Made by a program: the position numbers and the translations under genes. Shown in pieces: positions 1 to 6,979 of a DNA stretch of 11,142 nucleotides; the first letter of the stretch is position 1; each line of letters opens with the position of its first letter. Under the pieces are notes generated by a model. It made no database searches. It was not told the DNA's origin and saw only the letters and a list, made by a program, of their open reading frames with translations. Source of the stretch: Deltaproteobacteria bacterium (GTDB taxonomy: Bacteria; SAR324; JACQKK01); the NCBI GenBank assembly GCA_029879595.1, contig JAOUPZ010000075.1, forward strand, positions 1-11,142, in the 5' to 3' direction.

Positions 1-522
1 CATCTCCAGGTTTGTCTGGTAGAACACGACCTTCTCGCCGCCCTCACGATCTTCAATGGAGTTGATCACCCCGGTAACCACGAAGTTGGCTCCCAGTTCC
101 TTGCCGATGGCCGAAGGATTGGAGGTGAGCCCCAGCTGCTGCTCGGCCCGTTCCCCCCGCACGTCATCGCGCTGGTCCTTGTCGGCCACCACGGTCACCC
201 GGCCCGAGCGCAGCAGCGCCCGCTCCAGGTCCTTCATGAAGGTCTGGGTGTTGATGTGTTCGCTGGTGCGGTTCTTGACCCCGTAGGCCATCACGATGGG
301 CTTTTTTCCCTGGGCCTGGTTCCACTGCTCAATCCAGGGCCAGGCCAGGGCATCCTTGATCATCTCCTGGGAGACCAGCTGCGAATCGGTATCGTTCCAG
401 CGCCCGCTGAGGTCAATGGCTTCGGTGTGAGAACGGCGGGATACCGTCTTGCCGCAAGCCGAAACCGCCACCATCAAGGCGAGAACCAATAAATACCATT
501 GAATTTTCGTTGATTTTTTCAT
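1..522 (-). CDS. LpoB-like penicillin-binding-protein activator lipoprotein (3' end outside window)
   Basis: The reading frame is open from an ATG at 520-522 to the window edge, giving the first 174 residues; the stop lies outside. The N-terminus is a lipoprotein signal: KK, a hydrophobic run, then VSAC with the lipidated Cys at about residue 24. The body carries the pattern of the LpoB family: a V-K-N-R-T-S-E strand and turn near residue 83, a helix with F-M-K-D-L-E-R-A-L, then V-T-V-V, QLGLTSNPSAIGKELGA and a following FVVTG strand. LpoB in Escherichia coli is an outer-membrane lipoprotein that activates the peptidoglycan synthase PBP1B. Many relatives in other phyla share the fold, but their partner synthase has not been shown. 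A GGAGG lies 11 nt before the ATG. It is divergent from the exported-protein gene at 717. Family assignment is fairly secure; the partner is inference. Confidence 0.8.
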   Translation of the reverse strand, partial: MKKSTKIQWYLLVLALMVAVSACGKTVSRRSHTEAIDLSGRWNDTDSQLVSQEMIKDALAWPWIEQWNQAQGKKPIVMAYGVKNRTSEHINTQTFMKDLERALLRSGRVTVVADKDQRDDVRGERAEQQLGLTSNPSAIGKELGANFVVTGVINSIEDREGGEKVVFYQTNLEM

Positions 523-556
523 ATAAGGAATATCCTCCAAGTGCTGGTTTTTGATG

Positions 557-587
557 ATCATAAAGACGCGGAAGGCCCGGCCGGCAA
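557..587 (-). promoter_or_regulatory. Candidate sigma70 promoter for the LpoB-like gene
   Basis: On the minus strand TATGAT (557-562, five of six matches to the -10 consensus) is preceded by TTGCCG (582-587) with a 19-nt spacer. It would start transcription about 30 nt before the ATG at 522. A second candidate lies farther upstream on the same strand: TTGAGT (690-695), 18 nt, TATAAA (666-671). Either could serve; the spacer of the nearer one is longer than ideal. The rest of the 523-716 intergenic stretch shows nothing else I can support. Confidence 0.3.
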
Positions 588-716
588 GGTGCCCGCATCC
601 CCCTCCAGATGTTTTTCCTCTGGATTGACCCGAAAAATTCTTCCCGGCTGTTGATGCTCTATTTGTTTATATATGGAAAAAGCATCCCAACTCAAGCCCG
701 CAGAAGGTTCGACCAT

Positions 717-1904
717 ATGATTCTGTCCCCCAGGAACAGCGGAACCCGCCTGCAAGGGGACGCAATCCCCTCCGATGGAACCTTGATCTCCCGGCGCCAG
801 GGGCGGTTCGCGGGCCGGCCCCTGTTGATCCTGGGAGCTCTGCTGACAACGCTGCTTTATCCGCCATCGGCCGGTGTGGCCCAGGCCCAGGAGCTTACCA
901 TCTGGCGGAACCTGTACAACCAGGAACTGGATCCTTCCACCCGGCAAAGCAGTTCCCTGGGCCCTGGCGCAGGCGAAACCCTGGAGGAGCAGGCCCTCAA
1001 AGCCCGGGGGGTCAAGCGGCTGCGGGTGATCTCCTCCGACCCGGCCATGGGCCTGGTAATGCGCTTCCGGCCGGCCCCCCGGGACGGACTGCCCGCCAGA
1101 ATATCCCCCACGGCACCCGCTGCCGCACAGTCCGACCCCGGGCCACCCCGGCTCAGGCTGATCCTGGTGCTGATCCCGGACGCAGGCATCGTCCGCTACC
1201 AGTACAAACACCTGGGCGAGGCCCTGGAGAACGGCCGGCTGGTCCGGCGCAGCGACTACTCGGTGGGCGAAGGCCAGGAGACCGAGCTGGCCGGCGAACC
1301 CGGTGTGGTGAACGAGCTGGAAGTGCAGGACGATGGGGATACCGAGGTGCGGATCAGAATTACCGGCGATGTGCTGGAAGTGGAGGCCATTCCACCGGAG
1401 CACGGAGGCTCCCCGGATGGCGGCAGGATTCCCTACTATTACGGGGTAGACATGCGCCACGCCGATTACCACATCATGGCCGGAGGATACCGGAACAACG
1501 GCATACTGGATTTGCTGATCGCAGGGCATATAGCCGCGCGCCTGAACTATCTTTTGGAACCCGATGTGAAGGAAACCGCGCTGGCCCGGCTGCTGGCCAC
1601 GGCCCAGCTTTGGCGAACCCTCAGGTTTTCCATGTGGCTGGACGGCGGAGCAGCCTTCTATCTGGTCAACGACCAGCTTCTTTTGACCCAGGAGACCGAA
1701 ATATCCTGGAGCGCGGGGGTGTCCCTGCATTTCCGCCGGGGCGACTGGGGCGGCGCGCTGCGCTATGCGGTCAATGACGAGCCCGCGGTGGCGGAGCTGC
1801 TTTTGGGCCGACGGGTCTGGCGGCAGCTTAGCCTGTTCCTCTACGGCCAATCCTTCCAGGAGATGGTCGGGTACGGCCTGGGGCTGGGTGTGGGTTTCCA
1901 CTGA
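717..1904 (+). CDS. Exported protein of unknown function, possibly outer-membrane associated
   Basis: I do not recognise a family. The 395-residue product has a hydrophobic stretch at about 35-50 and an AQA signal-peptidase-like site near 56-58, so it should be exported. Residues 60-135 are charged and Pro/Arg-rich. A strand-like segment LRLILVLIPD follows near 146-155. Residues 200-225 are acidic (LEVQDDGDTEVRIRITGDVL). From about 240 to the end, alternating aromatic and polar residues (IPYYYGVDMRHADYHIMAGGY; later SLFLYGQSF and GYGLGLGVGFH) suggest beta strands, perhaps a small barrel. The ATG at 717 has AGAAGG 9 nt upstream, but it gives a long 30-residue n-region. A TTG at 783 would give a more normal signal peptide but lacks a ribosome site. 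The gene converges on the receptor gene with 7 nt between stops. It could be an accessory to the receptor, but that is only context. Confidence 0.6.
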   Translation: MILSPRNSGTRLQGDAIPSDGTLISRRQGRFAGRPLLILGALLTTLLYPPSAGVAQAQELTIWRNLYNQELDPSTRQSSSLGPGAGETLEEQALKARGVKRLRVISSDPAMGLVMRFRPAPRDGLPARISPTAPAAAQSDPGPPRLRLILVLIPDAGIVRYQYKHLGEALENGRLVRRSDYSVGEGQETELAGEPGVVNELEVQDDGDTEVRIRITGDVLEVEAIPPEHGGSPDGGRIPYYYGVDMRHADYHIMAGGYRNNGILDLLIAGHIAARLNYLLEPDVKETALARLLATAQLWRTLRFSMWLDGGAAFYLVNDQLLLTQETEISWSAGVSLHFRRGDWGGALRYAVNDEPAVAELLLGRRVWRQLSLFLYGQSFQEMVGYGLGLGVGFH

Positions 1905-1911
1905 GGCATCC

Positions 1912-4086
1912 CTACCAGGGCGCCGCTTCTTCCGGCGCAAACTCCCCCGGAGGTGCCCCGTTCCGCCGGTCCTCACGACCCCAGCGCAGGGTCAGAAAGA
2001 GCTGCCGGCCCGGCGCGGGCTGGTTTTCCACCTCGGTGTATGTCTCGTTGGTGATGTTACGCGCCAGCAAAGCCACCCCAAATCCGCCGCCGTTTTTGCC
2101 GGCATGCAGGCTCAGTCCGGCCTCGTGCAGCCGGTAGGGCTTGAGAAACCGCGTGTTGGCGGTATCCAGATACCTCCGCCCACTGTGGCGCACCCGGTAG
2201 AAAGCGCTCCAGCGGTCCCTACGCCAGGAAGCCCCGGCGTTCCAGCGCAACCGGGGCGAGCCGGGAACAAGATTGCCCTCGTCGCGGGGGTCCAGCCTGC
2301 CGTTATCGGTTATCAGCGCCTCCATCCGGGTCATTCCGGCATCAAGCTCCAGCCCTGCCGGAGCCATGGAATATTTTCCACCGCGCAGGTTCAGCAGCAC
2401 CTCCCAGCCCCGGCCATGGGTGGCGCTGACGTTATCCAGCCGGAACAGGCCGGGGTTGGCCGGGTCTGCCAGGGCCACGATGTCGTCCCGGGCCTCCTGC
2501 CGAAAGTACAGCGCCTCGAAATAAACCGCCCCGGGAATATCGTGAAATAGCCCCCCGTCAAAGGTGCGGGTGCGTTCCGGCAAGAGTCCTTCGTTGGCCA
2601 CTGTGATCCCTGAATCAGGTGAACCGGGATCATACAGTTCATACAGGGTCGGGGGGCGGTATCCGGTGGCCGCGCTGGCCTTCAGGCCCAGCCCACCGGC
2701 CAGAAGCCGTGTCCCTCCCATCCGCCAGGTATGGGCCCTGCCATTCCCGGCAGGCATTCCCCCTGTATGGCCGGCACGGGCGCTGGCCTCGGCGCTCCAC
2801 CTCGGGCTTTCTGAGCTCCAGGCTGCGTAGAGGGCCTGTTGCAGCCTTCCGGCGCGGAAATAGCGGTCCTTCAGGTCATGACGCTCCACCTCTCCTCCCA
2901 GCCGGGAGAACCCCCAGTCCCCTCTGTCCTCCCGCCACAGTTCCAGCCGGGATTTCCGGTCCCGGTAATCGGCGGCCAGGCCGGCCTGTCCCAGAGTTGT
3001 GTTGTCGTTGCGTTCCACCCTCCCTTCCCGCAGTGAACCGCTCCAGTTAAGCAATCCGGCCGGCTCCGCGCCATCTGCCTTGCGTCCCAGGGGCAGGCCG
3101 TCCCGGTAGCCCAGCCCCAGGTAGGAGCGGGTCTCCCGGCCATGGGGGCGGGGGTCCATGATGCCCCCCAGTCCCTGCCGCAGGGAGTGCTGCAGGTCCA
3201 GCTTCAGGCGTCTGCTCCCGGCCCGCTGGTGAAACACATCCAGGCTGGTGAGCTGGCGGCTGTTGCAGCCCCTGCGGTAATAGCCCCCGCCCAGGCTTTC
3301 CGCGCAACGTCCCGCAGAGGCCCCCGTGGGATCATGGTATACATAGTCCCCCCCGCTGCGGCGGTGGTTGAGGTGCCATCCCAGGACGCCGGCCCCTTCC
3401 CCGGGTGCCGACAGAGGCCCGGCGTGTTCCGGCCCCTGGGCTGATCCAAGTGGCACGACCCAGCGGGCATCCAGTTCGCGGTAATGGGCGCTGCCCCCGG
3501 TCAGGGCCAGCGCGGCCTGCCGTACCGCATCCCGGCGGGAATGGATGATTACCACGCCCGCGGCGGCCCCCGGCCCGTACTGACTGCTGGCCGCCCCCCG
3601 CAGCACCTCCAGGCGCTCCACTCCGTCCAGGGGAATGGCCGCCAGGTCCACCCCCGTGGGCGCTCCGCTTCCCCCATCCGGGTTCAGTCCGGTACCCAGC
3701 GGCTCCCCGTCCCACACGATCAGCACCTGGTCCGGGCTGCTGCCCCGGATGGATACGCCGGTCGGAGCCAGGGCGCCTCCGGAACGCACCAGGGTAACGC
3801 CGGGCACCTCCTCCAGCACATCGGCAACGGTGTGCATTCCGTCGCGGAAGCGCTCCCGGGGAATGACGGTCCGCGCTCCCGGCATAAATCCGTCGGAATA
3901 AGCTGGCGTGCCTCCCTGCCCGGCCGGCCGCACCTCCAGTTCCCCTCCCTCCACCAGCAGCCTTTCCTTTTCTTCTGGCTCCTCACCGGCCCAGGCCCGC
4001 CCGCTCCCCGGGGCCACCCCCCCCACAGCCACGGACAGCCCCAGCAACAGGACAACCAGCGCTCCCATTGGACTACAGCGAATCAT
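1912..4086 (-). CDS. TonB-dependent outer-membrane receptor, BtuB-like
   Basis: The 724-residue product is a ligand-gated outer-membrane transporter that imports a scarce large nutrient using energy passed from TonB. Residues 1-33 form a signal peptide ending AWA. A possible TonB box is GELEVRPA, about 48-55. The plug domain spans about 70-184 with the family hallmarks: VADVLEEVPGV, GVSIRGSSPDQVLIVWDG, IPLDGVERLEVLRGAASSQYG and GVVIIHS. The rest is a 22-strand-type barrel ending in QLFLTLRWGR, followed by an unusual tail of about 20 residues rich in Glu, Pro and Arg. Plug motifs and order resemble BtuB, although BtuB is shorter (about 600 residues). Its ATG overlaps the tonB stop (ATGA, 4083-4086) and has no Shine-Dalgarno, so translation is probably coupled to tonB. 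No riboswitch precedes this unit. The corrinoid substrate is inferred from the neighbouring B12-controlled ECF genes; siderophore or other ligands remain possible. Confidence 0.88.
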   Translation of the reverse strand: MIRCSPMGALVVLLLGLSVAVGGVAPGSGRAWAGEEPEEKERLLVEGGELEVRPAGQGGTPAYSDGFMPGARTVIPRERFRDGMHTVADVLEEVPGVTLVRSGGALAPTGVSIRGSSPDQVLIVWDGEPLGTGLNPDGGSGAPTGVDLAAIPLDGVERLEVLRGAASSQYGPGAAAGVVIIHSRRDAVRQAALALTGGSAHYRELDARWVVPLGSAQGPEHAGPLSAPGEGAGVLGWHLNHRRSGGDYVYHDPTGASAGRCAESLGGGYYRRGCNSRQLTSLDVFHQRAGSRRLKLDLQHSLRQGLGGIMDPRPHGRETRSYLGLGYRDGLPLGRKADGAEPAGLLNWSGSLREGRVERNDNTTLGQAGLAADYRDRKSRLELWREDRGDWGFSRLGGEVERHDLKDRYFRAGRLQQALYAAWSSESPRWSAEASARAGHTGGMPAGNGRAHTWRMGGTRLLAGGLGLKASAATGYRPPTLYELYDPGSPDSGITVANEGLLPERTRTFDGGLFHDIPGAVYFEALYFRQEARDDIVALADPANPGLFRLDNVSATHGRGWEVLLNLRGGKYSMAPAGLELDAGMTRMEALITDNGRLDPRDEGNLVPGSPRLRWNAGASWRRDRWSAFYRVRHSGRRYLDTANTRFLKPYRLHEAGLSLHAGKNGGGFGVALLARNITNETYTEVENQPAPGRQLFLTLRWGREDRRNGAPPGEFAPEEAAPW

Positions 4087-4862
4087 GGACGGAACACCAG
4101 GGTTTTAAGCCAGCGCACCCGGACCGGACGGCCCTGCATGGTGGGAGGGGAAAAACTGATCTGCCCGGCGGCGGCCAGGGCCGCGTCTGCAAACCCCCAG
4201 CCCGGTGTCTCCTCCAGCACGGTCACCCGCTCCACGCGGCCCGACTCGTTCACGTCCAGGGCCAGCCGCACCATCCCGGAGCGCCGGTTGCGCAAGGCCC
4301 GGGCCGGGTAACGTGGGCTGAGGCGGCCCTGCATTTCGAATCCGGGGTCCAGCCTGTCCACATCCACCAGGGGGGCGAAGTCCTGCTCCGGGACGGATTG
4401 CTCCCCCTGGCTTTCCTGCTGGTTTTCCCGCTGGCTTTCCAGCTGTTCCTCCTGCCTGTCCGGAGCCGTTGCCGTGGCATTCTGAGTTTTTTGTGAGTCC
4501 TGGGCATCGGATTGGCCCGGGACCGGCCCGGGGGCCGGTTGGTCTGCCTCCGGTCCGCTCTCCCGCCGGGGCGCCGGGGCGGCCTTTCGGACTGGCGGCA
4601 GGCTTGGACGTGGCTGGCTCGGGTGCGGTGGCCTTATGCGCACCAGGGAAAGGCCCTCACCGGCCGCCGGAGACTTCAGTCCATCCCTGGTGTACAATGC
4701 GCTGCGGGCCTCCTGGAAAAAAGCCCCGGCTAGCGCCGCCCCCAGGAGCGACCCCATGGCCAGGCTTAGCAGCCATCTCCAGGCCAGTGCCGCCAGAGAG
4801 GCTGGTCGCGCAATTTTTTTCGTGCTGGGCTTTGACATGGGGCTGTCCGTCCGGTTAAGCAT
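4083..4862 (-). CDS. tonB: TonB energy-transducing protein
   Basis: The 259-residue product spans the periplasm and passes proton-motive energy from ExbB/ExbD to the outer-membrane receptor. It has a short basic N-terminus (KPSTKKIARP), one membrane anchor at about 22-47, and a long Pro/Gln/Glu-rich periplasmic spacer (about 75-165, with PPHPSQPRPSLPP and a Gln/Glu-rich run near 137-156). The C-terminal TonB domain covers about 180-258: YPARALRNRRSGMVRLALDV, G-R-V-E-R-V-T-V, F-A-D-A-A-L, F-S-P-P and a terminal WLKTLVF strand. The frame stays open to 5144, but that extension runs antisense through exbB. I chose the ATG at 4862 because CAGG lies just ahead and it clears exbB; ATG 4838 (MSKPSTKK) is an alternative. 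It is co-transcribed with the receptor by ATGA overlap, which points to a dedicated TonB rather than the housekeeping copy. Confidence 0.9.
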   Translation of the reverse strand: MLNRTDSPMSKPSTKKIARPASLAALAWRWLLSLAMGSLLGAALAGAFFQEARSALYTRDGLKSPAAGEGLSLVRIRPPHPSQPRPSLPPVRKAAPAPRRESGPEADQPAPGPVPGQSDAQDSQKTQNATATAPDRQEEQLESQRENQQESQGEQSVPEQDFAPLVDVDRLDPGFEMQGRLSPRYPARALRNRRSGMVRLALDVNESGRVERVTVLEETPGWGFADAALAAAGQISFSPPTMQGRPVRVRWLKTLVFRP

Positions 4863-4887
4863 GGCCTGTCGTTGAGTTTCTGAATTC

Positions 4888-4903
4888 GCCCGGTCCACCG
4901 GGC
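4888..4903. repeat. Perfect inverted repeat in the tonB-exbB divergent gap
   Basis: GCCCGGT and ACCGGGC form 7-bp arms around a CC spacer, centred in the 67-bp gap between the divergent tonB and exbB starts. It could be an operator shared by both directions or simply GC-rich chance. No convincing -35/-10 pair is visible in the gap. Confidence 0.5.
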
Positions 4904-4929
4904 CGCCGCCTCTGGGAATACCTTTGCCG

Positions 4930-5646
4930 ATGAGTGAAGCCACCGTAAATCCGCCCGGCTTTCTGGACGCCATGCTCCAGGACGGAGGCCCCGTTATGCC
5001 CCTGATCCTCCTGGTGACCCTGGCCGGATATGTGCTGCTGGCCGAACGCCTTTTGACCTGGCTGTGGTGGCGCTTCTGCGACCGGAAACTGCTGGCCGCC
5101 AATGGCCCGGACAGCCTGGATGAACTGCTGCGCGAAGTCCCCACGCAGTCCGCCGCCCCCGGCTGGCCGCGCCGGACGCTGGGCCTGCTGCTGGGTCATT
5201 CCCCCGGTGCGCCCACCCCCCTGACGGAAGTGCTGGCCGGGGCCCGCCTTATCCGGGAGCTGGGCCGGAACGCCGCACACGATGCCCGCCGCAGTGAACA
5301 GGAACTTCAGGCCCTGACCCTGGGGAGGCTCCCGGAGGTCGAGGCGCGCATCGCCACCATAGGCTGGCTGGGGGGAATCCTGCCCATGCTGGGCCTGCTG
5401 GGCACGGTTTCCGGGATGATTACCACCTTCGCGGATCTTTCCGTCACCACATCCCGGCAGATTCTTTCCCAGGGGCTTTCCGAGGCCCTGTGGACAACCG
5501 AGGCGGGGCTGCTCGGAGCCCTGCCCCTGCTGGCCGGTCATCACCTGCTGAGCCGTCTTAAATCGCGCTGGATGCTCCAGCTGGAACGACGGCTGGCCTG
5601 GATTCTCGCCGCGCCTCACCCCGGAGGGGAGAGCCATGATCCCTGA
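4930..5646 (+). CDS. exbB: ExbB, MotA/TolQ/ExbB-family proton channel protein
   Basis: The 238-residue product is the inner-membrane scaffold of the ExbB-ExbD proton channel that energises TonB. A first membrane helix sits at about 22-46 (PLILLVTLAGYVLLAERLLTW). A cytoplasmic domain follows at about 48-140. The second helix carries the family motif LPMLGLLGTVSGMITTF (151-167), and the third contains SEALWTTEAGLLGALPLL (184-201). Length is close to Escherichia coli ExbB (244) and TolQ (230). Gene order with exbD, tonB and a receptor argues for ExbB rather than TolQ. The ATG at 4930 has GGGAA 11 nt upstream. A TTG at 4924 in the same frame has the same site 5 nt upstream and could be the real start, adding MP. 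The gene is divergent from tonB and overlaps exbD by 11 nt. Confidence 0.9.
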   Translation: MSEATVNPPGFLDAMLQDGGPVMPLILLVTLAGYVLLAERLLTWLWWRFCDRKLLAANGPDSLDELLREVPTQSAAPGWPRRTLGLLLGHSPGAPTPLTEVLAGARLIRELGRNAAHDARRSEQELQALTLGRLPEVEARIATIGWLGGILPMLGLLGTVSGMITTFADLSVTTSRQILSQGLSEALWTTEAGLLGALPLLAGHHLLSRLKSRWMLQLERRLAWILAAPHPGGESHDP

Positions 5647-6079
5647 AACCGGCGTCACAGGCGGCACATCCCGGGACTGGCTGAGGCGGCTGGCCCGCGA
5701 GGAGCAGGCCCCGTTCTTCTCCTTCACGGCCCTGGTGGATGTGCTGTTCCTGATGATCATATTCCTGGTGCTGGGAGCGAACTTCGACACCATGGACACC
5801 GTGCGCCTGCCCCGCGCCAGGGGAGGAACCCCGGAAGCAACCGTGGAGGCCCTGCGGGTGGAACTGCGCGCCGACGGTACCCGCTGGGCCCGGGGCCGCA
5901 GGCTGCCCGACGACCCGCAGGCCCTGCTGGCTGAGCTGAAGGCGCTGGCACCGGCGGCGGTGCTCCTCCTGCCGGACGAGGGCGCCCGGGTGGGCGAAAT
6001 GTTCAGCCTGCACGACGTGCTCAGTGGAGGCCTGGGAGTGCCCGTGCAGGTGGGAGTCCGCGACCCCGGACAGGATTGA
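5636..6079 (+). CDS. exbD: ExbD, biopolymer transport protein
   Basis: The 147-residue product is the partner of ExbB. It has a cytoplasmic N-terminus, one membrane helix at about 31-48 (TALVDVLFLMIIFLVLGA) and a periplasmic domain. Asp35 in the helix sits in the L-V-D-V-L-F context of the family's essential proton-carrying aspartate (Asp25 in Escherichia coli ExbD). The periplasmic part has the expected VEALRVELRADGTRWARGR and a later helix-strand pattern with AAVLLLPDE. Length matches the family (about 140). GGAGG lies 8 nt before the ATG and inside the end of exbB, so the two should be made in a coupled, stoichiometric way. Its stop is only 6 nt from the convergent ecfT stop, and no terminator hairpin fits between them. 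Confidence 0.9.
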   Translation: MIPETGVTGGTSRDWLRRLAREEQAPFFSFTALVDVLFLMIIFLVLGANFDTMDTVRLPRARGGTPEATVEALRVELRADGTRWARGRRLPDDPQALLAELKALAPAAVLLLPDEGARVGEMFSLHDVLSGGLGVPVQVGVRDPGQD

Positions 6080-6085
6080 TTCAGG

Positions 6086-6979
6086 TTATACATGGATCTC
6101 CACCCAGCGCATGATCTGCCCCAGCAGCCCCGTCAGCCCGCCTTCACCGCCGGACAGAAGCCGCCACTGACCCAGCAGCCGGACGCCCGCCAAAAGCAGT
6201 ATCAAGGCCCCACCCGTCGCCAGCGCGGACCGGGCCGCCGCAGTCATTCCGCCGGCCCGGCTGCCGGTTCCACTGCCGGTTCCACTGCCGGTTCCACTGC
6301 CGGTTCCACTGCCGGCCAGGGCCTGGGTTGAAAAACCCCGCGCCTTCAGGGCCATGGCGATCTCATCGGCGCGGCGCACATTGGCCGCCAGCACCGGACG
6401 GATGAATCGCAGCCCGCCACCCAGCCCCCGCAGCCGCAGCCCCCGGCGCGCTGCCCTGAATTCGGCGGCCTGAAGGGGCAGATAGCGCATGGCCACCGCC
6501 AGCATGAATCCCAGCGCCCCCGGCAGACCCAACCCCCGCAGGGCGCGTGTCAGCTCATCCGGTGAATAGCGCGAGACCAGTCCCGCCCCCAGCAGCAGCA
6601 TCACGTCGAACCTCAGGGACTGCACCAGGCCGTAGCCAAAACCCTCCCTGTACAGGGCCAGCCCCCCCTCCCCGAAGGGAAACCAGCCGGGGGGCACCAG
6701 CCGCAGCAGCAGGGTCCGATCAGGGCCGGGGTAAAACATGGCCTGGGAAATGATAACCGTCCAGCTTCCCGCGACCACCAGTAACAGCAGCAGCAGCCGG
6801 GCCCGGGCGCTCCCGGCGGAAAACCCGTAGAGCCCCGCCAGCAGCGCCAGCGCCGCCAGAGAGCCCGCGCGTCCGGCCAGCAGGGTCAGCAGGGTGAATT
6901 CCAGCGCCAGCAGCAGGGCTGTCCGCGGCTCCAGTGCGGGTCGGGCTCCGGTGGGCCGGTATGAGCTTTCGGCATTCAT
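6086..6979 (-). CDS. ecfT: ECF transporter transmembrane scaffold (EcfT/CbiQ family)
   Basis: The 297-residue product is the T component that links the ATPases to the substrate-binding S unit. It has hydrophobic helices at about 20-55 and 60-82 and further ones around 115-136, 155-170 and 254-270. The cytoplasmic coupling helices carry the two Arg-containing motifs of the family: RLRG (182-185, a variant of the usual ARG) and KARG (212-215). These dock into the grooves of the ATPase pair. It matches the CbiQ/YkoC branch in layout. Between the second motif and the last helix lies a Gly-Ser-Thr run (about 223-239) made by a 12-bp tandem repeat, which looks like a flexible insertion. The start ATG overlaps the stop of the S-A-A' gene (ATGA, 6976-6979), with GGAG 9 nt upstream. 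It completes the ECF complex and should share the riboswitch-controlled transcript. Confidence 0.9.
   Translation of the reverse strand: MNAESSYRPTGARPALEPRTALLLALEFTLLTLLAGRAGSLAALALLAGLYGFSAGSARARLLLLLLVVAGSWTVIISQAMFYPGPDRTLLLRLVPPGWFPFGEGGLALYREGFGYGLVQSLRFDVMLLLGAGLVSRYSPDELTRALRGLGLPGALGFMLAVAMRYLPLQAAEFRAARRGLRLRGLGGGLRFIRPVLAANVRRADEIAMALKARGFSTQALAGSGTGSGTGSGTGSGTGSRAGGMTAAARSALATGGALILLLAGVRLLGQWRLLSGGEGGLTGLLGQIMRWVEIHV
6261..6315. repeat. 12-bp tandem repeat inside ecfT
   Basis: GCCGGTTCCACT occurs four times in perfect tandem (6263-6310) with partial copies on each side, about 4.5 units. On the coding strand it gives alternating Gly-Ser-Gly-Thr. The unit is a multiple of three, so copy changes keep the frame. 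Confidence 0.95.

Noticed and set aside
558..1976. Long minus-strand frame of 472 codons
   Set aside because: It is the antisense of the exported-protein gene, with low-complexity Pro/Gly/Gln content and no recognisable domain or ribosome site.
4855..6093. Long minus-strand frame of 412 codons
   Set aside because: It is antisense to exbB and exbD, whose conserved motifs are clear on the plus strand. Composition is Gln/Arg/Gly-rich, as expected of a GC-rich shadow.
6261..6315. CRISPR-like repetition
   Set aside because: The copies are directly abutting 12-bp units with no spacers, inside a coding frame.
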